Source of the DNA: Roseimicrobium gellanilyticum
GTDB lineage: Bacteria; Verrucomicrobiota; Verrucomicrobiia; Verrucomicrobiales; Verrucomicrobiaceae
Length of the DNA: 64,000 nt
Assembly: GCF_003315205.1 (NCBI RefSeq)
Contig: NZ_QNRR01000006.1
Coordinates: 310,001-374,000 of the forward strand
Reading direction: 5' to 3'
Below are positions 9,313 through 18,488 of the stretch, piece after piece (position 1 is the first letter of the stretch; each line of letters opens with the position of its first letter). Below the pieces are notes generated by a model. It saw nothing but the letters and a program-made list of their open reading frames with translations, was not told the DNA's origin and did not search any database. The position numbers and the translations under genes were made by a program.

Positions 9313-11442
9313 ATGACCACGGAACAGGTTGCAACCCCCCCATCTTCCGACACCTCGCATGCGCCTGACGCATACTCGGTGAAGGAGCGCGTGTCGATTG
9401 GCACCGCGGGGGTCGTGTATCGGGCGGTGCAACGAAGCTCCCATCGCGAGGTGCTCTTCAAGGTGCTGATGGAGCAGGCCTCCCATCCGCTGAACAGCGC
9501 ACAGGTTCTGGCCGTTGCTCCCGCCATCATGCGGCTCAGGCATCCTCGCATTGCCGAGTTGATGGATGCCTATGACGATCCTGAGGGCACCGTGCTGGTA
9601 TACCCGATGATGCCAGGCATGGCTGGGAGCGAGTTCCCCATCAAGGAACGGCTGCTCACACCGGCCGAGGCACGCCAAGTCGCCAAACAGCTCTGCGAAG
9701 CCCTGCTGGTGGGCGAGCGGGCAGCCTTCCCCCACGGCGACGTGAAGCCCAGCAACATCGTCATTGGCACCGACACGGACGGTCGTCTGTCCGTACAGCT
9801 GCAGGACTGGGGTCTTTCTTCATGCCGCACGCTACAGCCACCGGAGACCATGCAATTCATGGCGCCGGAGAGGCACCATGGTCACCCTACTTCCGTGCAG
9901 GGGGATCTGTTCTCGCTCGGAGCCTCGCTCTGGTTCCTCATCACCGGCCGCCTGCCGGTGGAATCGCACACGCGCGAGGAGCTGTTGGTGGAATGGGGCG
10001 CTTTTGACCCCAGTACGCTGGCAGGCTTGCAGCCGGAGGTGGACAAGCATTTCAGCCAATGGCTGGGTTGGCTGCTCCGCTGGCAGCCGCGTGATCGTCC
10101 ACCGACGATGACCAAGGCACTGGAAGTGCTGAATCAGGTGATTGCCTTTGTAGATGCCTCGGAAACGAAGGCGTCCTCTGGCAGTGGCTCATCAGCGGCG
10201 GCTCCTGCTCCGCCTGCTCCGACGTCGACATCGACAGCGAATCCAAATGCGCCCACGCTGCCTGCCAAGCCGATAGCAACCCGTCCTTCAGCAGCAAGGA
10301 CGGAGAAGCTCAGACAAACACCCGGAGACTCCGGCCCACCTTCAGCAGCTTCGCCATCCGCGCCAACTGCGCTTCTGACGAGACCGTCCGGGGCAGATTC
10401 AGTTTCCGCTCAAGAGCGTGGTTCCATGGCGAGCAAGCTGATGGCCGGAGTGCTGACCTGCTGTGTACTGGCCGCCGTAGGGGTGCTTTTCGTCTGGTGG
10501 GCAGAGGAGGAATGGGGACCTGACTGGCGCAAGGAAATGGTGGCATCTCTAAAGAGCCGGCTGCGCACCGCATCCCCCAAGGAATCCGACCTGGCAGCAG
10601 CGGCTGCACCTTCTGAAAGTGCCGATCAGGCGAACACGAAATCCTCCACCACTGCCACCAAATCGCCCTCCAAATCATCGGGTGCCGCAGTCGCGGTGAC
10701 AGCGAACGCATCAGCACAGAAGCCTCCGCCAAAATCGCTCTCCGCCAAGTCAGGCTCCAAACCGACCAAGCCCCAGACTCCGCCTCCAAACAACTCCAAG
10801 CTCATTTCCGCAGTGGAACCCTTCAACTACGCGGACGGCATGACTCTTGAAGGGGCGAATGGAGGCACGGGCTGGAAGACGCCGTGGAAAGCGAGCCAGG
10901 CCACCAAAGGCAAGTCGGCAGATGGAAAATATCAGGGTGTATTGCTCGCCTCGACACCAGATTCCTCCATCAGTCGCGAACTCGATCCCGGGGGCACCTT
11001 CCACAACAACAGCGTTGCCGTGTCACTCGACCTCTGGCACCCTGGTGCCGGAGCCTCACCCTTGGAATTTGACCTCCTCGGAACGGCAAACGCTCCCTCC
11101 GGCAGTGCCATCATCGTCACTCCCCATGAGAATCGATTGAAGATTTCCATCAAGGGCGAAACTGAGGAATTGCCGGCCAACGCAGGAGTACCGCTCAAGC
11201 TTGTCTTGAAATGGACCTTCACGAAGAAAGCGGACAGCACAGCTGATGTGGTGGTGGAGGTCTATGTGAATCCCAAGCAAGGCACCTCGGTCACAAATTC
11301 TCCCAAGACCAAAAAGAATCTGACAAGCTACAAGCTACCCACCACACTGACATTCACCGCAAAGACCACCGAGGCGGGTTCAGCACCAGTGGTCCTGCAA
11401 AAGATGAAGCTGGCCAGAACTGCCGCGGATGCCATCAAATAA
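9313..11442 (+). CDS. Receptor-like Ser/Thr protein kinase with extracytoplasmic lectin-like domain
   Basis: This 709-residue membrane protein has an N-terminal Hanks-type kinase domain (about 20-285). The Gly-loop is IGTAGVVY (30-33 G-T-A-G), Lys50 is the likely VAIK lysine, the catalytic loop is HGDVKPSN (His141, Asp143, Lys145, Asn148), the metal-binding motif is Asp165-Trp-Gly in place of DFG, and MAPER follows. A Pro/Ala/Ser/Thr-rich linker leads to one transmembrane helix near 377-398 (VLTCCVLAAVGVLFVWW). The outer part has a second low-complexity linker and, from about 497, the beta-sandwich motif FNYADGMTLEGANGGTGW common in verrucomicrobial surface proteins. The ATG at 9313 is preferred. 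The next gene starts 20 bp downstream. Confidence 0.85.
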   Translation: MTTEQVATPPSSDTSHAPDAYSVKERVSIGTAGVVYRAVQRSSHREVLFKVLMEQASHPLNSAQVLAVAPAIMRLRHPRIAELMDAYDDPEGTVLVYPMMPGMAGSEFPIKERLLTPAEARQVAKQLCEALLVGERAAFPHGDVKPSNIVIGTDTDGRLSVQLQDWGLSSCRTLQPPETMQFMAPERHHGHPTSVQGDLFSLGASLWFLITGRLPVESHTREELLVEWGAFDPSTLAGLQPEVDKHFSQWLGWLLRWQPRDRPPTMTKALEVLNQVIAFVDASETKASSGSGSSAAAPAPPAPTSTSTANPNAPTLPAKPIATRPSAARTEKLRQTPGDSGPPSAASPSAPTALLTRPSGADSVSAQERGSMASKLMAGVLTCCVLAAVGVLFVWWAEEEWGPDWRKEMVASLKSRLRTASPKESDLAAAAAPSESADQANTKSSTTATKSPSKSSGAAVAVTANASAQKPPPKSLSAKSGSKPTKPQTPPPNNSKLISAVEPFNYADGMTLEGANGGTGWKTPWKASQATKGKSADGKYQGVLLASTPDSSISRELDPGGTFHNNSVAVSLDLWHPGAGASPLEFDLLGTANAPSGSAIIVTPHENRLKISIKGETEELPANAGVPLKLVLKWTFTKKADSTADVVVEVYVNPKQGTSVTNSPKTKKNLTSYKLPTTLTFTAKTTEAGSAPVVLQKMKLARTAADAIK

Positions 11443-11461
11443 GCAGCAACATCCGCATCCG

Positions 11462-12277
11462 ATGCGCAGCTTGCTCCTGATACTGGCTGCCACTTTCATC
11501 GGTTGCGTTGCTTCGGCACAGAATGCCAGCCCTCCTCACCTCCCCTTCACCGAAGGTTTTGAAAACTCGAAGCTGCAGGAGCGCGGATGGTATGATCTCA
11601 GCAAGATCCAGCTCTCGTCGAGCCAGCCAAAGGCAGGAAGTGCCTGCATTGAATACGGTTGGCAGCAGGGCGGCACTGTGCCCTCCACCTCCGGAGGGAT
11701 GCGACGCCTGTTTGCGCCCTCGGACTCGGTGTATCTGAAAGTACACGTCCGGCTCTCCAAAGGCTGGGGCTGGACGGAGCGTGGCTATCACCCGCATCTC
11801 ATGCATTTCATGACCACGGAAAATCAAAAGTTCCACGGTCCGGCAGCCAGCCATCTCACCGTGTACATCGAACCGTGGAACGGCAAGCTGCGGCTCGCTG
11901 CGCAAGACATCCAGAACAAGGATGCACCTCACGGCCTTACCCAAGGGCCGCTGCGAGGTGGCTACAATGGAAGGATGTTCGACAGCGAAGAGGTGCTCTT
12001 CGAGGATGATCAATGGCACTGTGTGGAGGCGCTCTTCCAACTCAACTCGCTCGACATGAAAGCGGACAAGCCGAACGCGGACGGCATCGTGCGGGCCTGG
12101 TTCGACGGAAAGCTGGTGGTGGATCGGAATGATGTGATTCTGCGATCCACGGACTTCCCCAACATGAAGTTCAATCAGTATCTGCTCACTCCCTACTTCG
12201 GGCCCGGGCTGCTCCCTCATGCGCAGACGCTGTGGATTGATGATCTCACCGTGGGCACAGCGAGGCCCGAATCCTGA
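11462..12277 (+). CDS. Secreted concanavalin-A-like lectin/polysaccharide-lyase-type protein
   Basis: A 271-residue exported protein. The ATG at 11462 gives a signal peptide (MRSLLLILAATFIGCVASAQ); the Cys in FIGC could make it a lipoprotein, but Ala-Ser-Ala-Gln suggests ordinary cleavage. The mature part has the features of a jelly-roll fold: LPFTEGFENSKLQERGWYD, GSACIEYGW, VYLKVHVRLSKGWGW, DDQWHCVEALFQLN and VRAWFDGKLVVDRNDVILR. The layout recalls heparin-lyase-like or alginate-lyase-like families, but I cannot identify catalytic residues. It follows the receptor kinase by 20 bp and is probably co-transcribed, which links a surface sensor with a secreted glycan-binding protein. Confidence 0.7.
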   Translation: MRSLLLILAATFIGCVASAQNASPPHLPFTEGFENSKLQERGWYDLSKIQLSSSQPKAGSACIEYGWQQGGTVPSTSGGMRRLFAPSDSVYLKVHVRLSKGWGWTERGYHPHLMHFMTTENQKFHGPAASHLTVYIEPWNGKLRLAAQDIQNKDAPHGLTQGPLRGGYNGRMFDSEEVLFEDDQWHCVEALFQLNSLDMKADKPNADGIVRAWFDGKLVVDRNDVILRSTDFPNMKFNQYLLTPYFGPGLLPHAQTLWIDDLTVGTARPES

Positions 12278-12297
12278 TTGATCATTTCCCCTGCCTC

Positions 12298-12714
12298 ATG
12301 AGCACACAAGCTCCTCCACGCATCTTCAAGGGCGCCCACTGCACCTTCACTCTGCAGCGGCCCGCCACCGGAGTCGTACACGCCATCATTGAAGGTCATG
12401 ATGTTGGGGAATTCGGCGATGCGCCCTTTCGTGAACTGGACTCTGATGTCGAGCATGGAGCGCCCTTCGAAATTTTCATTGATGCCCGCGGCGTTCCTGC
12501 AGCATCGCTCGAAGTGAGCGCGGACTGGGCACGCTGGATGACGACTCATCGCGAACACATCCAGCGACTGAGCATTCTCTGTGGTTCACGGTTCGTCGAG
12601 TTGACCGCCAGCTTCGTGCAGAAGTTCACGCAATTCGGATCGCGTATGCGCATCTACACGGAAGCAGACGCCTTCGAGGAGGCGCTGCGTGTTGCAGTGG
12701 GCGATGATGAATAG
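12298..12714 (+). CDS. Small STAS-like protein of unknown function
   Basis: A 138-residue soluble protein without signal or membrane helix. The alternating strand-helix pattern (FTLQRPATGVVHAIIEGHD ... FEIFIDARGVPAAS ... LSILCGSRFVELTASFVQKF ... MRIYTEADAFEEAL) resembles STAS/SpoIIAA-like folds. It starts 20 bp after the preceding gene, on the same strand, so it may close a three-gene unit with the receptor kinase. STAS-like proteins often act in phosphorylation-linked switching, so a link to the kinase is possible but is inference. Confidence 0.6.
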   Translation: MSTQAPPRIFKGAHCTFTLQRPATGVVHAIIEGHDVGEFGDAPFRELDSDVEHGAPFEIFIDARGVPAASLEVSADWARWMTTHREHIQRLSILCGSRFVELTASFVQKFTQFGSRMRIYTEADAFEEALRVAVGDDE

Positions 12715-12739
12715 TCAGCTGTAAGGCCCGTGTCCTTCC

Positions 12740-13681
12740 TCAGGAAAAGAACACCTTCTCCGCCGTCTTGCGCAGCATCCATGCCTTGTCCTCTGCCGTG
12801 AGGAAGTCGAGGCGTTCACGGATAAGTGCGATGGAATCCTTGTACGTGTGGCCATCTTCCACCTGGAAGGGACAGTCGCTGGCCCACATGAGGCGTGAAG
12901 CTCCGTAAGTATCGCGCAGGCGGCGCACCATGGCACCGAGGTCGGTGTACGGCGCTTTCTTCACTCCCAGAGCATAGAACGCGGAGGTCTTCACGAAGGT
13001 GTGCTCCGATTCCGCAAGACGGCAGAGGCTATCGAGATCTTTCTGGTCCACCGCGCCCTTCATGCCGATGCGTGCGAAGTGATCAATCACCACGCGTGTC
13101 TTCGGAAATTGCGCACACATCTTCTGCACTGCGGGCAGCGCATCTGGGTTGGCCAGCAAGCACATGGAAAGCCCGGCATCGGCGGCGTGGGACCACATCG
13201 CCTTCATCCCGGCGGAGCTCTGCCAGGCTTCCGCCTTCTCCTTGTCCGTGTAGATGCGGAAACCTCGCACACCCTGCTTTGCCAGTTGCTTCATGGTATC
13301 CACCACATCGGGCTCGGACTCATCTACGATGGCGACGCCGCCGAATACGCCGGGATGCTGTTTCATCGCATCGAGCATGTAGGAGTTGTCGAATTGGTAG
13401 AAGCTCATCTGGATGAGCACGATGCGACTCACGCCGCTCGGCTTGGTGTGAGCAAAGAGTTCCTCGGGAGTGAAGCTCGAGGGAGCCATGCCTTTCTTGG
13501 TCGCGCCCTCGCCCAACGGATAACGCTCCGTATCCGGTGTCCACACGTGCACGTGCGCATCAATGCAGTTCTTGGAAACATCCTCGTCTGCAGCAGGCAG
13601 AAGTGCAGGTGTAACAAGAGCCGCAAGCGCGGTGGAACGCAGGAACGAACGGCGGGAGGTGGGGGCGGGCGAGATGCTCAT
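12740..13681 (-). CDS. Tat-exported amidohydrolase family 2 protein
   Basis: A 313-residue metal-dependent hydrolase of the amidohydrolase-2 family (relatives include fuconolactonase and 2-pyrone-4,6-dicarboxylate hydrolase). A twin-arginine signal lies at the start (Arg10-Arg11 in SRRSFLRSTALAAL), so it should be exported folded. The metal-binding motif DAHVHVW is at 41-47, VVIDHFARIG and MWASDCPFQ provide the later His and Asp. The ATG at 13681 is chosen because it places the Tat motif at the N-terminus; the open frame runs further upstream. It is the last gene of the MFS, M20, amidohydrolase operon. Confidence 0.85.
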   Translation of the reverse strand: MSISPAPTSRRSFLRSTALAALVTPALLPAADEDVSKNCIDAHVHVWTPDTERYPLGEGATKKGMAPSSFTPEELFAHTKPSGVSRIVLIQMSFYQFDNSYMLDAMKQHPGVFGGVAIVDESEPDVVDTMKQLAKQGVRGFRIYTDKEKAEAWQSSAGMKAMWSHAADAGLSMCLLANPDALPAVQKMCAQFPKTRVVIDHFARIGMKGAVDQKDLDSLCRLAESEHTFVKTSAFYALGVKKAPYTDLGAMVRRLRDTYGASRLMWASDCPFQVEDGHTYKDSIALIRERLDFLTAEDKAWMLRKTAEKVFFS

Positions 13682-13724
13682 GATGATGGTAGATGAGGCG
13701 ACAACTGCAATGATGATGGATGAA

Positions 13725-14870
13725 TCATTCGAAGCGAAGAATGAAATTCCGGTAGAACTCAAAAGCCTGCTGCACCTGATCGAGCTCCACATATTCCACC
13801 GCCGCGTGCGCACGATCGATGCTGCCGGGACCGAAGACGAGACTCGGAATGCCCTGCCGTGAAAGCTTGCTGGCATCGCATCCGAAGGGCACGCCGCAGA
13901 GTTCCCCATTGAGGCCCATATCGCGCAGGACGGCGCTGGCGCACTGCGCGGCGGCGGATTCCGCCGGTGTCTCCAGGGCTTCATCCGTGAGCAGCGGTGG
14001 CTCTTCGATGCTGGCTTCCATGGTAGGATGCTCCGTCTTCAATTGATCCAGTATCCCCTGGTAGTGCGCCAGCACGTCGCCCGTGCGCTCTCCCGGAAGC
14101 AGCCGCCGATCGATCTCGATGGCACACGCGTCGGGCACAAAATTGATCTGCACTCCCCCATGGATGACGCCCACGTTGCACGTCGCCGGCCCCAACAATG
14201 GGTGTGGGTTGGCAGCCAATCGAAGATGGTCCTGCTCCAGCGCGAGGACGATGCGCGCCATGTGGTTGATGGCATTCACACCAAGATGCGGTTTCGAGCT
14301 GTGTGCGGACTTGCCACGAACCAAAATACGAAATCTCAACACGCCCTTGGTAGCAATCACAGCACGCAATCCGGTGGGCTCTGCCACCAGGGCTGCATGA
14401 CCCGCGAGCCCTTCGCAGAGCTTCACCACACCACGATACGAGAATTCTTCATCCACTGCTGCAGCCAGCCAGACCTCGCATGGTGGCTGGATGCCTTCTT
14501 CGTGAAGCGTCGCCAGCGCATGCATCATGCCCGCAAGCCCGGCCTTCGTATCACACGAGCCACGGCCATACATTTTCCCATCTTCGATGCGAGGCTCGAA
14601 GGGTGGGATGGTCATGCCCTTCACGGAGACGGTGTCCGTATGCGCTTCCAGAATGATGCGTCGATGGGGATTCTTGCCCGGCAGTCGTGCGATGACATTT
14701 GGTCGATTTGGGAACACCTCCTGTTCCCACACTTCGATGCCGCGCTGCTCGAAGTAGGTTCTCACCCATGTGGCGATTTCGCGCTCTCCCGGTCCGTCGT
14801 CATAGGACGAGTTCACGCTGTTGATGCGCACCAGAGAGGCGAGGGTATCGACAAGAGAAAGGGATGCCAT
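13725..14870 (-). CDS. M20 family metallopeptidase/deacylase (ArgE/DapE/ACY1-like)
   Basis: A 381-residue di-zinc hydrolase that removes acyl or aminoacyl groups from amino acids or peptides. Metal and catalytic residues are visible: His77 and Asp79 in EAHTDTV, Asp107 in GRGSCDTKAG, Glu141-Glu142 in VDEEFSYRG, and His in the C-terminal FGPGSIDRAHAAVEYV. The dimerisation domain occupies roughly 175-290 (GKSAHSSKPHLGVNAI). Substrate cannot be read from the sequence. Six bases separate it from the upstream MFS gene, and 43 bases lie before the amidohydrolase, so the three form an uptake-and-hydrolysis operon. Confidence 0.88.
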   Translation of the reverse strand: MASLSLVDTLASLVRINSVNSSYDDGPGEREIATWVRTYFEQRGIEVWEQEVFPNRPNVIARLPGKNPHRRIILEAHTDTVSVKGMTIPPFEPRIEDGKMYGRGSCDTKAGLAGMMHALATLHEEGIQPPCEVWLAAAVDEEFSYRGVVKLCEGLAGHAALVAEPTGLRAVIATKGVLRFRILVRGKSAHSSKPHLGVNAINHMARIVLALEQDHLRLAANPHPLLGPATCNVGVIHGGVQINFVPDACAIEIDRRLLPGERTGDVLAHYQGILDQLKTEHPTMEASIEEPPLLTDEALETPAESAAAQCASAVLRDMGLNGELCGVPFGCDASKLSRQGIPSLVFGPGSIDRAHAAVEYVELDQVQQAFEFYRNFILRFE

Positions 14871-14876
14871 GAGAGA

Positions 14877-16100
14877 TCAGGATTTGCTCCACTGGATGGG
14901 CTGCACGCGGGGCACAAGAGTGAGATAAGCACCCACGCCTGCGAGCAGCACGATCGAGGAAATGATGAATGCATTCGTGTAGGAACCGGTGGACTTGACG
15001 ATCCATCCAGTCACCAGCGGCGAAACCACACCTCCAAGGTTCCCCACAAAGTTCTGCACGCCCGTCCACTGGCCGGATGCGGTGGGCCCGGCGAGCGTCT
15101 GGGTGACGGCCCAAACATTGGAAGTGTACAGGCCCAGTGAGGCACACGCAGCAATCAGGAGTACAATGCACATCACCGACCCCGCTGCCAGGGTGATGGA
15201 CCACATGAACAGCGCGCAGAGCAGCAGGCCGCCAAAAAGAAATGTCCGGCGTACCTTTGTGGGCGTGGCACCCGCCGAGATCCAGCGATCCGACATCCAC
15301 CCACCTGTCAGCGAAGTTGCCGCCATCGCCCAGAAAGGAAGCGAGCCATACACGGCCATTTCTTCCGTGGTAAAGCCACGCCCCTCACGCAGGTAGGAGG
15401 GAAGCCAGTACACCACGAAGTACCACGCATAGCCCAAGCAGAAAAATCCGAGGGAAGTACCCCACAGTTCCGGACGCTTGAGAATGTCCTTCATGGGTGT
15501 GGCATCCGCACGTTTTGCGTTTGCCTGATGCGAAGCATGCTTCTCTGAAGGTACCGCGAGAAGCCACGGAACCAGCCACACCAAGCTGCCGACACCGACA
15601 ACGATGAACAAGGCGCGCCACCCGTAATGGGCCAGGACGAGCCCTCCCACCAAGGTGCTGAGGGCCGGGCCTATCTTCGTGCCTGCGTCAATCAGCGCAT
15701 TAGCCAGGCCGCGTTGCTGCTCGTTGAAGTTGTCCACAATGACTCGTGATGTCGCCGGGAAGGCCACGCTCTCCCCTGCCCCCAGCAGCACCCGCAGGAT
15801 GAGGAGGGAGACGAGGCCATTGGCCAGGCCCATACCCACGGTCGCCAGGGACCAGATGAGAAACCCGAATGCGTAGACCCATTTCACGCTGTACCGATCC
15901 ACCAGCCATCCGGCAGCGAGATGGCAGATGGCATAGCTGGCGGAAAACGCCGAGAAGAGCCAGCCCATCTTCACATCGTCCAGCTTGAATTCCTCCCCCA
16001 CATTCGTCTTTGCCACGGAGAGGCTGCCCCGGTCGATGTAGTTGATTGTCACCGCGAAAACGAGCAGCACAAGGATCACGGCGGGCTTGGAGGAGCGCAT
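14877..16100 (-). CDS. MFS transporter, ACS-like (organic anion/sugar acid) family
   Basis: A 407-residue, roughly 12-helix permease. The first helix carries the family-typical NYIDRGSLSVA motif, helix 2 is followed by WLVDRYSVKWV, and GAGESVAFPATSRVIVDNF and PFWAMAATSLTGGWMSDRW are typical of the anion:cation symporter branch (hexuronate, tartrate, glucarate and related anions). The ATG at 16100 gives the normal short N-terminus (MRSSKPAVILVLL); the frame extends upstream without support. First gene of the minus-strand operon and divergent from the ECF sigma gene, with 160 bp between start codons. Confidence 0.85.
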   Translation of the reverse strand: MRSSKPAVILVLLVFAVTINYIDRGSLSVAKTNVGEEFKLDDVKMGWLFSAFSASYAICHLAAGWLVDRYSVKWVYAFGFLIWSLATVGMGLANGLVSLLILRVLLGAGESVAFPATSRVIVDNFNEQQRGLANALIDAGTKIGPALSTLVGGLVLAHYGWRALFIVVGVGSLVWLVPWLLAVPSEKHASHQANAKRADATPMKDILKRPELWGTSLGFFCLGYAWYFVVYWLPSYLREGRGFTTEEMAVYGSLPFWAMAATSLTGGWMSDRWISAGATPTKVRRTFLFGGLLLCALFMWSITLAAGSVMCIVLLIAACASLGLYTSNVWAVTQTLAGPTASGQWTGVQNFVGNLGGVVSPLVTGWIVKSTGSYTNAFIISSIVLLAGVGAYLTLVPRVQPIQWSKS

Positions 16101-16259
16101 GCAGCAGCGGTGGTGTAGAGACGCGGGAGTGGATGGGACAATCCAGTCAGAAAGGCCTGTCTGCCCGGCGGCGATTATTGCTGGAGCGCCGCCCGCCACC
16201 AGTTTTTAAAGTGCAAATAAGATCGGTAAACTCGCGGAGTACCGGACAATACCCGGCAG

Positions 16260-16802
16260 ATGCCAGACGACACTCCAGCCCCGGACCGGTCCGAGCTCAG
16301 CGAGCAGTTCATCCTGCGGCTCAATGCCGTGCATGGACGCCTGCTGGGCTTTCTGCGCGTCATGCTGGGGAATGGCACGGATGCAGAGGACGTGCTGCAA
16401 CGCGCCAGCATCACCATGTGGCGGAAGTTCAGCGAGTTTGACCAAACGCAGGACTTCTTCTCCTGGGCGAGCAGTTTCGCGTTCTACGAGGCGAAGAACT
16501 TCCAACGCACCGCCGCCCGGTCCAAGCTGCACTTTGATGATGCCCTGATGAACCGGCTCGCGGAGGAACGCGTTGCGGATCTGGAACATCGCGAAGCCCG
16601 GCTGGCCGCCATGGATCGCTGCATCGAGGAGCTCGACTCCCCCTCGCGCGACCTCGTGCGTGATTTTTACATGAACAACGCGGACATCGCCACGCTGGCA
16701 CAGCAGCAGGGCCGCGCTCCCCAAACCGTCTACAACAAGCTCAACGCCCTGCGCCGGCTGTTGGGCGATTGCATGAAGCGCCGTCTGGCGCAGGAGGCCT
16801 GA
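16260..16802 (+). CDS. ECF-type RNA polymerase sigma factor (Rhodopirellula/Verrucomicrobium type)
   Basis: The 180-residue protein has the two-domain ECF layout. Region 2 lies at about 15-85 (LRLNAVHGRLLGFLRVMLGN, then DAEDVLQRASITMWRKF and FFSWASSFAFYEAKNF). Region 4 lies at about 115-175 (LDSPSRDLVRDFYMNNADIA, LAQQQGRAPQTVYNKLNALR). This arrangement matches the sigma family that is expanded in Planctomycetes and Verrucomicrobia. The next gene, a FecR-type protein, starts two bases after the stop, so they form a sigma/anti-sigma-like pair that probably controls its own operon. Confidence 0.9.
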   Translation: MPDDTPAPDRSELSEQFILRLNAVHGRLLGFLRVMLGNGTDAEDVLQRASITMWRKFSEFDQTQDFFSWASSFAFYEAKNFQRTAARSKLHFDDALMNRLAEERVADLEHREARLAAMDRCIEELDSPSRDLVRDFYMNNADIATLAQQQGRAPQTVYNKLNALRRLLGDCMKRRLAQEA

Positions 16803-16804
16803 CC

Positions 16805-18445
16805 ATGAACCCCTCCCCCACTGACCACGAACTCCTGCGGCTCTTCGCCATGAAGGCGGATGGCACCATCTCGCCGGGAGACCACGAAAGACTCTGCCTG
16901 CTCCTCACCGAGTCTCCTGACACCCGCCGTGAATGGTTTGCATTTCAAGATGCGGAAGATGCGCTGCAAGCCTGGTCACAACGCGCGAGCGTGATCCAGA
17001 GCAGTGCGCCTGCATCTGCCGCGGCACCAGCGACTCCGGCAAATGCGCAAAAGTCGCGAGCTCCACGCGGTGTCACCTGGCGCGTCATCGCCTCCATGGC
17101 TGCTGGCATTGTCATTGGTGCCGTCACATGGACTCTGTGGCCACAACCCAGCGCCATCACACCTTCCGTTTCCCCCAGCGGATCGAATGTCGTCATCAAA
17201 GACGAAGCCACCACTTCCGCCGTGGCCGTGCTCACCCGCGGCGTGGACCTCGTGTGGGAAGGCAATGGGGCAACCCCTTCGCTCCATGAACCTCTGTCTC
17301 CCGGTGAACTGAAGCTGCGCAGTGGTGTGGCGGAGATTGAGTTCTTCCAGGGAGCCCGCCTGTGCATCGAGGGGCCTGCGGAGCTCAAGCTCATCTCTGC
17401 CGGTGAAGCCTATTGTAAGAGCGGCCGCTTCAGTGCGGATGTGCCTTTCCATGCACGAGGCTTCCGCATCGGCACCCCCAAGGGAGACCTGGTCGACCTC
17501 GGCACCGAGTTCGGCTTGGATCTGACGAGCGACACACCTGCGCTGCATGTCTTCAAGGGCGAGGTGGAACTGCATCGCCCCAAAACAGCCATGCAACTCC
17601 TCACCACAGGACAAGCCGCACGCATGGAAGGCTCCGACACCATGAACGCCGATGACACCGGCTTCGCGTTCAGCAGGGACCTGGACTCGCGTGTGCAGGC
17701 TTCGCAACGCCAGTCCTTCGATGCATGGCAGCAGACCTCAGCGCAGCAACTGCGTGACCCTGCGCTGCTTCTGCGTCTGGATTTCCAGGATGGAGCTGGC
17801 GCCCGTTCCTTGAAGAACGCCGCACCGAACGGTCCCGACATCGCTGCCGGCACGATCGTGGGTTGCACCTGGACCCAAGGACGCTGGCCGGGCACAGGCA
17901 AGCAGGCCCTGCAATTCCGCAGCCTGAGTGATCGCGTGCGGTTGAATATCCCCGGGCAGTACCGCCAGCTCACCGCCATCACGAGTGTGCAACTGAACGG
18001 CCTGAATATCCGCCAGAGCTCCATCTGCATGACCCAGGGCCTCGGCGCTGGCTACATGCACTGGCAGGTGCTGCACGATGGCTCGCTCTGCCTCGGTGTG
18101 GGTGAAGGCCCCGGGCGGCCCGGCCATGGAGTACCGGTGCGCTGGCAGGACTACATCAGCCCCGTGCTCTTCACTCCCGAGCGCTTCGGCCAGTGGGTGC
18201 ATCTGGCGATGGCATATGACCTCGAGGCGCGTGAAGTCCGCTTCTATGTGAATGGCGCACGCTTCTCCACGCATCCCATCAAGGAACCGGTGCAACTTTC
18301 TCCGGGTCTCGTCGAGCTCGGCAACTGGACTCCCACGCCGGATAAGCGCCAGCAGCCCGTGCGCAACTTCAACGGATGCATGGATGAGTTCAGCCTGATT
18401 TCACGTGCCCTGAGCGATGCCGAGATTCGCCAACTCGCTCGCTGA
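16805..18445 (+). CDS. FecR-domain membrane protein with C-terminal LamG domain
   Basis: A 546-residue single-pass membrane protein. Residues 1-85 form a small helical cytoplasmic domain (TDHELLRLFAMKADGTISPGD...), one helix spans about 90-112 (WRVIASMAAGIVIGAVTW), and a FecR domain occupies about 135-275 (AVLTRGVDLVWEG ... RIGTPKGDLVDLGTEFGLDL ... LHVFKGEVELH). From about 325 a LamG/concanavalin-like domain follows (LRLDFQDGAGARS ... ALQFRSLSDRVRLN ... HLAMAYDLEAREVRFYVNGA ... MDEFSLISRALSDAEI). FecR proteins pass extracytoplasmic signals to ECF sigmas; the LamG part suggests a glycan or protein ligand. Start 16805 is 2 bp after the sigma stop. Confidence 0.85.
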   Translation: MNPSPTDHELLRLFAMKADGTISPGDHERLCLLLTESPDTRREWFAFQDAEDALQAWSQRASVIQSSAPASAAAPATPANAQKSRAPRGVTWRVIASMAAGIVIGAVTWTLWPQPSAITPSVSPSGSNVVIKDEATTSAVAVLTRGVDLVWEGNGATPSLHEPLSPGELKLRSGVAEIEFFQGARLCIEGPAELKLISAGEAYCKSGRFSADVPFHARGFRIGTPKGDLVDLGTEFGLDLTSDTPALHVFKGEVELHRPKTAMQLLTTGQAARMEGSDTMNADDTGFAFSRDLDSRVQASQRQSFDAWQQTSAQQLRDPALLLRLDFQDGAGARSLKNAAPNGPDIAAGTIVGCTWTQGRWPGTGKQALQFRSLSDRVRLNIPGQYRQLTAITSVQLNGLNIRQSSICMTQGLGAGYMHWQVLHDGSLCLGVGEGPGRPGHGVPVRWQDYISPVLFTPERFGQWVHLAMAYDLEAREVRFYVNGARFSTHPIKEPVQLSPGLVELGNWTPTPDKRQQPVRNFNGCMDEFSLISRALSDAEIRQLAR

Positions 18446-18488
18446 GATTTCCTCACCTCAACCTCCACCACTGCCTGCCTTGCCCGTC

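Noticed and set aside
14028-15140. 370-codon plus-strand frame across the M20 and MFS genes
   Set aside because: Crosses two genes of the opposite strand, no motif, His/Cys/Arg-rich shadow composition.
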